Assembly: GCA_965116195.1 (NCBI GenBank)
Contig: OZ220491.1
Location: 1,922,001-1,986,000 of the forward strand
From: Aldehydirespirator sp965116195
Lineage (GTDB): Bacteria; Actinomycetota; Acidimicrobiia; Acidimicrobiales; Aldehydirespiratoraceae
Length of the DNA stretch: 64,000 nucleotides
Direction of reading: 5' to 3'
In this document: piece after piece, positions 61,716 to 64,000 of the stretch
How the letters are laid out: every line of letters starts with the position of its first letter
Numbering within the stretch: the stretch's first letter is position 1
Position numbers and translations under genes: made by a program
Notes under the pieces: generated by a model
The model's input: only the letters and a program-made list of their open reading frames with translations
Databases searched by the model: none
What the model was told of the DNA's origin: nothing

Positions 61716-62906
61716 CTCCACATTGGGTTCGCGAGGCAGGCCCAGTACCTGCTCGGCGATGATATTGCGCTGCACGGCGAATGTGCCGCCTCCGAGCGTC
61801 AGAGCCGGTGAAAAGAGCAGCCCGTAGTACCAGATGGGGTCAACGTCACAGAACAGGCCCCCGCCTCGTGGGAAGTTGATCTCGGTGGCCCCGGTGCGCA
61901 TGGAGACTGGCACTTCACCGGCGGGCCCCGAACCTGTGAGCATCCCAGCTGCGTCGGCTGTGGCGGCAGCCAACTGCATCACGGTCTGGCCGTGATCATC
62001 AGACATGATCTTGAGGATTGATGCCTCTGCGCCGGGCGTGCGCCCTGCCAGACGTGCGCTGAGCGTGCGCAGTTGGTTGAGGCGCAGCACCTCTGCCTCG
62101 CAGTAGACCGCGGCCAGACGGTCACGCAGTGTCGGGTCATTCACGCCGCCGTTGCGCCGCATCAGGTCAATCAGCAGGCGTGCGGTCGGGCCGAGGCTCC
62201 ACAGCACTCCACCGGAGGACAGCCCGACCCGCTCATTGGCCAGTGTGACCTTCGCCAAGCGCCAGCCGTCGCCTTCGGCACCGACCCGCAGGCTGGCCGG
62301 CAAACGGACATCATCAAAGAACACCTGGTTGAACGAGTGCGCTGTGGTCATGTCCCGTATCGGTTGCAGCGTGATGCCGGGTGTGTCCATGGGGCAGATG
62401 AAGTACGAGATGCCGCGGTGTTTGGGGGTGTCAGGGTCGGTGCGGGCTATGAGAATGCCGAACTGGCTGTGGTGCGCACCGCTGGACCAGACCTTCGAGC
62501 CGTTCACCACGTAGGTGTCGCCGTCACGCACCGCACCGGTGGCAAGGGCGGCCAGGTCTGAACCTGCGTCGGGCTCGCTGAAGAGTTGGCACCAGTACTC
62601 CTCGCCGGTGAAGATCGGCCAGAGGTAGCGCTCTTTTTGCTGAGGAGTACCGGCCAGCAGAATCGTGGGGGCTGCCCAGCCGATGCCGATCAGATTGTTG
62701 GGACGGCTGATGTCGGCTGCCTGCAGTTCCTCATCGATGACGAGTTGATGCAGCCCATCGGCCTCAAGGCCCCACGGCCTGGGCCAGTGCGGCACCACGT
62801 AGCCGGCCTCTGCAAGCTGCCGACCGGTCGGGTTCGGATGCTCCGCGAGCCAACGCCGCACCGCAAGACGGCGAGGGTCGTCGTCGGGAGGAAGGTCAAA
62901 GTCCAT
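61674..62906 (-). CDS. Acyl-CoA dehydrogenase family protein
   Basis: An FAD enzyme of about 410 aa: LIGIGWAAPTILLAGTPQQKERYLWPIFTGEEYWCQLFSEPDAGSDLA, with the FAD-binding QLFSEPDAGSDLA and WSSGAHHSQFGIL segments. A C-terminal four-helix domain (ILKIMSDDHGQTVMQLAAATADAAG) and RNIIAEQVLGLPREP close it. It would desaturate an acyl-CoA with electron-transfer flavoprotein as acceptor. It is in one operon with the IMPDH-like gene upstream and NPD downstream. The stop overlaps the TTG of the linker ORF. Confidence 0.9.
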   Translation of the reverse strand: MDFDLPPDDDPRRLAVRRWLAEHPNPTGRQLAEAGYVVPHWPRPWGLEADGLHQLVIDEELQAADISRPNNLIGIGWAAPTILLAGTPQQKERYLWPIFTGEEYWCQLFSEPDAGSDLAALATGAVRDGDTYVVNGSKVWSSGAHHSQFGILIARTDPDTPKHRGISYFICPMDTPGITLQPIRDMTTAHSFNQVFFDDVRLPASLRVGAEGDGWRLAKVTLANERVGLSSGGVLWSLGPTARLLIDLMRRNGGVNDPTLRDRLAAVYCEAEVLRLNQLRTLSARLAGRTPGAEASILKIMSDDHGQTVMQLAAATADAAGMLTGSGPAGEVPVSMRTGATEINFPRGGGLFCDVDPIWYYGLLFSPALTLGGGTFAVQRNIIAEQVLGLPREPNVEAGLTWSQTRRSRT

Positions 62907-62990
62907 CGCCGTACCTACTCTCGCCGAAATCCAGCCCGTTCACAAACCCGAGCGAGCCCCCACAAGGCTGCATCCGGCGGGAGGCGTGGA

Positions 62991-64000
62991 TCAGTGGTTG
63001 GTGAAGGTGGCGTGGGCCAGGCTTTCCACTGCGCCTTGGGGAGTTACGGCCACGAACTCGGCCAGATCTCTGAACTGCTGCAGAGTACGGGCATCGGTGT
63101 AGCTCATGGCGCTGCGCAGTCCGGCCATCAACTGCCACACCAACTTCGACACCTCGCCTTTGTAGGGCACGGTGCCCTCAACTCCTTCGGGGGCGCGATA
63201 TGACAGGTACTCCTCGTCCAGATCCTGGCCCGACCGGTCAGCGCGAGCCTTGACAGCCTCGAAGCTGGCCATCCCCCGAATGCGCTTCTGCAAGCCCTTC
63301 GAGCCCTGCTCCACCTCGCCGGGACTCTCCTTGGTGCCGGCCAACATGCTGCCCACCATCACCGTGGAGGCCCCCGCAGCCAGAGCCTTGGCGATATCAC
63401 CCGAACTGCGGACACCGCCGTCCGCAATCACAGGCACATCCACCTGCGAAGCCTCGGCGACAGCCGTGAGTTGCGGCACACCCACGCCGGCCACGGTTCT
63501 GGTGGTGCAAACCCCGCCGGGGCCGACCCCCACCTTGATCGCGTCAGCGCCCGCCTCGGCCAGATCGGCCGCGCCCTGGCAGGTCGCGACATTGCCGGCC
63601 ACCACGTCGATATCTGCGAAATGATCCTTGAGCCTGCGCAAGCCCTCAATGGCGTGCTCGGAATGACCATGAGCGATATCGAGCACCAACACGTCAACAC
63701 CGGCAGCCACCAGAGCCTTGGCACGCTGCAACATGTCACCGTCCGTGCCCACCGCTGCGCCCACCAGCAACTCCTCGCCCGCTTCCTTCACAAGCTCGAC
63801 CTGTCGGGCTTGAGCCTCAATGGGCATGAACCGGTGCAGCATGCCGATGCCACCGAGGCGTGCCATGGCAACGGCCATCTCATGCTCGCAAACAGTGTCC
63901 ATGTTGGCCGCCACCACCGGCAGTTCCAGTTCAACACGACGTGACAGATGAGTGCGCACTGACACGTCTTGGCGGGAACGCACCGATGACCGGCGCGGCA
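62991..64000 (-). CDS. guaB: IMP dehydrogenase/GMP reductase family protein, 5' end beyond the window
   Basis: The gene runs off the right edge (the frame continues upstream as PRRSSVRSRQDV). The barrel has VVAANMDTVCE, LVLDIAHGHSEHAIEGL, GNVATCQGAADLAEAGADAIKVGVGPGGVCTTRTVAGVGVPQ with the catalytic Cys, IADGGVRSSGDIAKAL and EGVEGTVPYKGEV. The loop sequence is more like IMPDH than GMP reductase. The two CBS domains normally placed between the HRFMPIEAQARQVELVKE and LLVGAAVG segments are absent. Reaction assignment between IMPDH and GMP reductase stays open. Confidence 0.88.
   Translation of the reverse strand, partial: PRRSSVRSRQDVSVRTHLSRRVELELPVVAANMDTVCEHEMAVAMARLGGIGMLHRFMPIEAQARQVELVKEAGEELLVGAAVGTDGDMLQRAKALVAAGVDVLVLDIAHGHSEHAIEGLRRLKDHFADIDVVAGNVATCQGAADLAEAGADAIKVGVGPGGVCTTRTVAGVGVPQLTAVAEASQVDVPVIADGGVRSSGDIAKALAAGASTVMVGSMLAGTKESPGEVEQGSKGLQKRIRGMASFEAVKARADRSGQDLDEEYLSYRAPEGVEGTVPYKGEVSKLVWQLMAGLRSAMSYTDARTLQQFRDLAEFVAVTPQGAVESLAHATFTNH

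Overview
The window is a high-G+C actinobacterial chromosome segment. Mycothiol-type formaldehyde detoxification genes, DUF3039 and DUF2277 proteins, a MprAB-like two-component pair, an Rpf-like muralytic protein and an SLH surface protein with long poly-Thr linkers together suggest a member of the Acidimicrobiia. That taxonomic call is inference, because no rRNA is present. There are about 54 genuine protein genes, three tRNAs (Ala-CGC, Glu-CTC, Gln-CTG) and no recognisable insertion sequence or CRISPR array.

Layout: 1-6.6 kb, end of an RCC1-like protein, tRNA-Ala and a cell-surface polysaccharide group (DegT-family dehydratase-like enzyme, CsaB pyruvyltransferase, flippase-like membrane protein, WecB-type epimerase, GT2 glycosyltransferase). 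6.7-11.4 kb, molybdenum cofactor genes moaC-moaA-moeA, plsY and an FmdB zinc ribbon. 11.8-25.3 kb, SAF protein, uppP, pmbA-tldD, PAP2 phosphatase, dxs, nfuA, a crotonase, an Rpf-like protein, hemH, a small unknown and fpg. 25.4-29 kb, a less G+C-rich three-gene island (AAA ATPase, HTH protein, nucleotidyltransferase) beside two tRNAs. 29-49.5 kb, K+ channel, trmH-like methyltransferase, a Panacea-domain toxin-antitoxin-like pair, valS, two-component system, surE, ABC-F, ATP-dependent DNA ligase, DNA glycosylase, mycothiol-dependent formaldehyde dehydrogenase with its MBL partner, and a cyclase. 49.6-64 kb, AlbA_2 regulator, arfB, a 1104-residue SLH surface protein, ribokinase plus nucleoside hydrolase, and a guaB-ACAD-NPD-aminotransferase operon.

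Two sequence-level themes stand out. First, intergenic DNA between co-directional genes is largely made of imperfect tandem copies of the adjacent gene's first or last codons. Many copies form chains of tiny ORFs joined by 4-nt stop/start overlaps (ATGA, GTGA, TTGA), so a ribosome could pass from one real gene to the next without a gap. The clearest cases are tldD-pmbA, ACAD-NPD-aminotransferase and the DNA glycosylase leader. The same process triplicated the shared 3' end of two convergent genes. Second, many conserved enzymes (WecB, MoaC, MoeA, crotonase, ValS, ABC-F, histidine kinase, ribokinase, NPD) carry in-frame low-complexity repeat insertions in loops, linkers or tails.

Expression signals are also unusual. 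About 20 genes have a TANNNT -10 hexamer only 6-8 nt before the start codon, which implies mostly leaderless mRNAs. Two divergent pairs share overlapping -10 elements, and two downstream -10 elements begin with the stop codon TAG of the gene before. The large surface protein has a 15-C tract in codons 12-17 whose slippage would switch it off.
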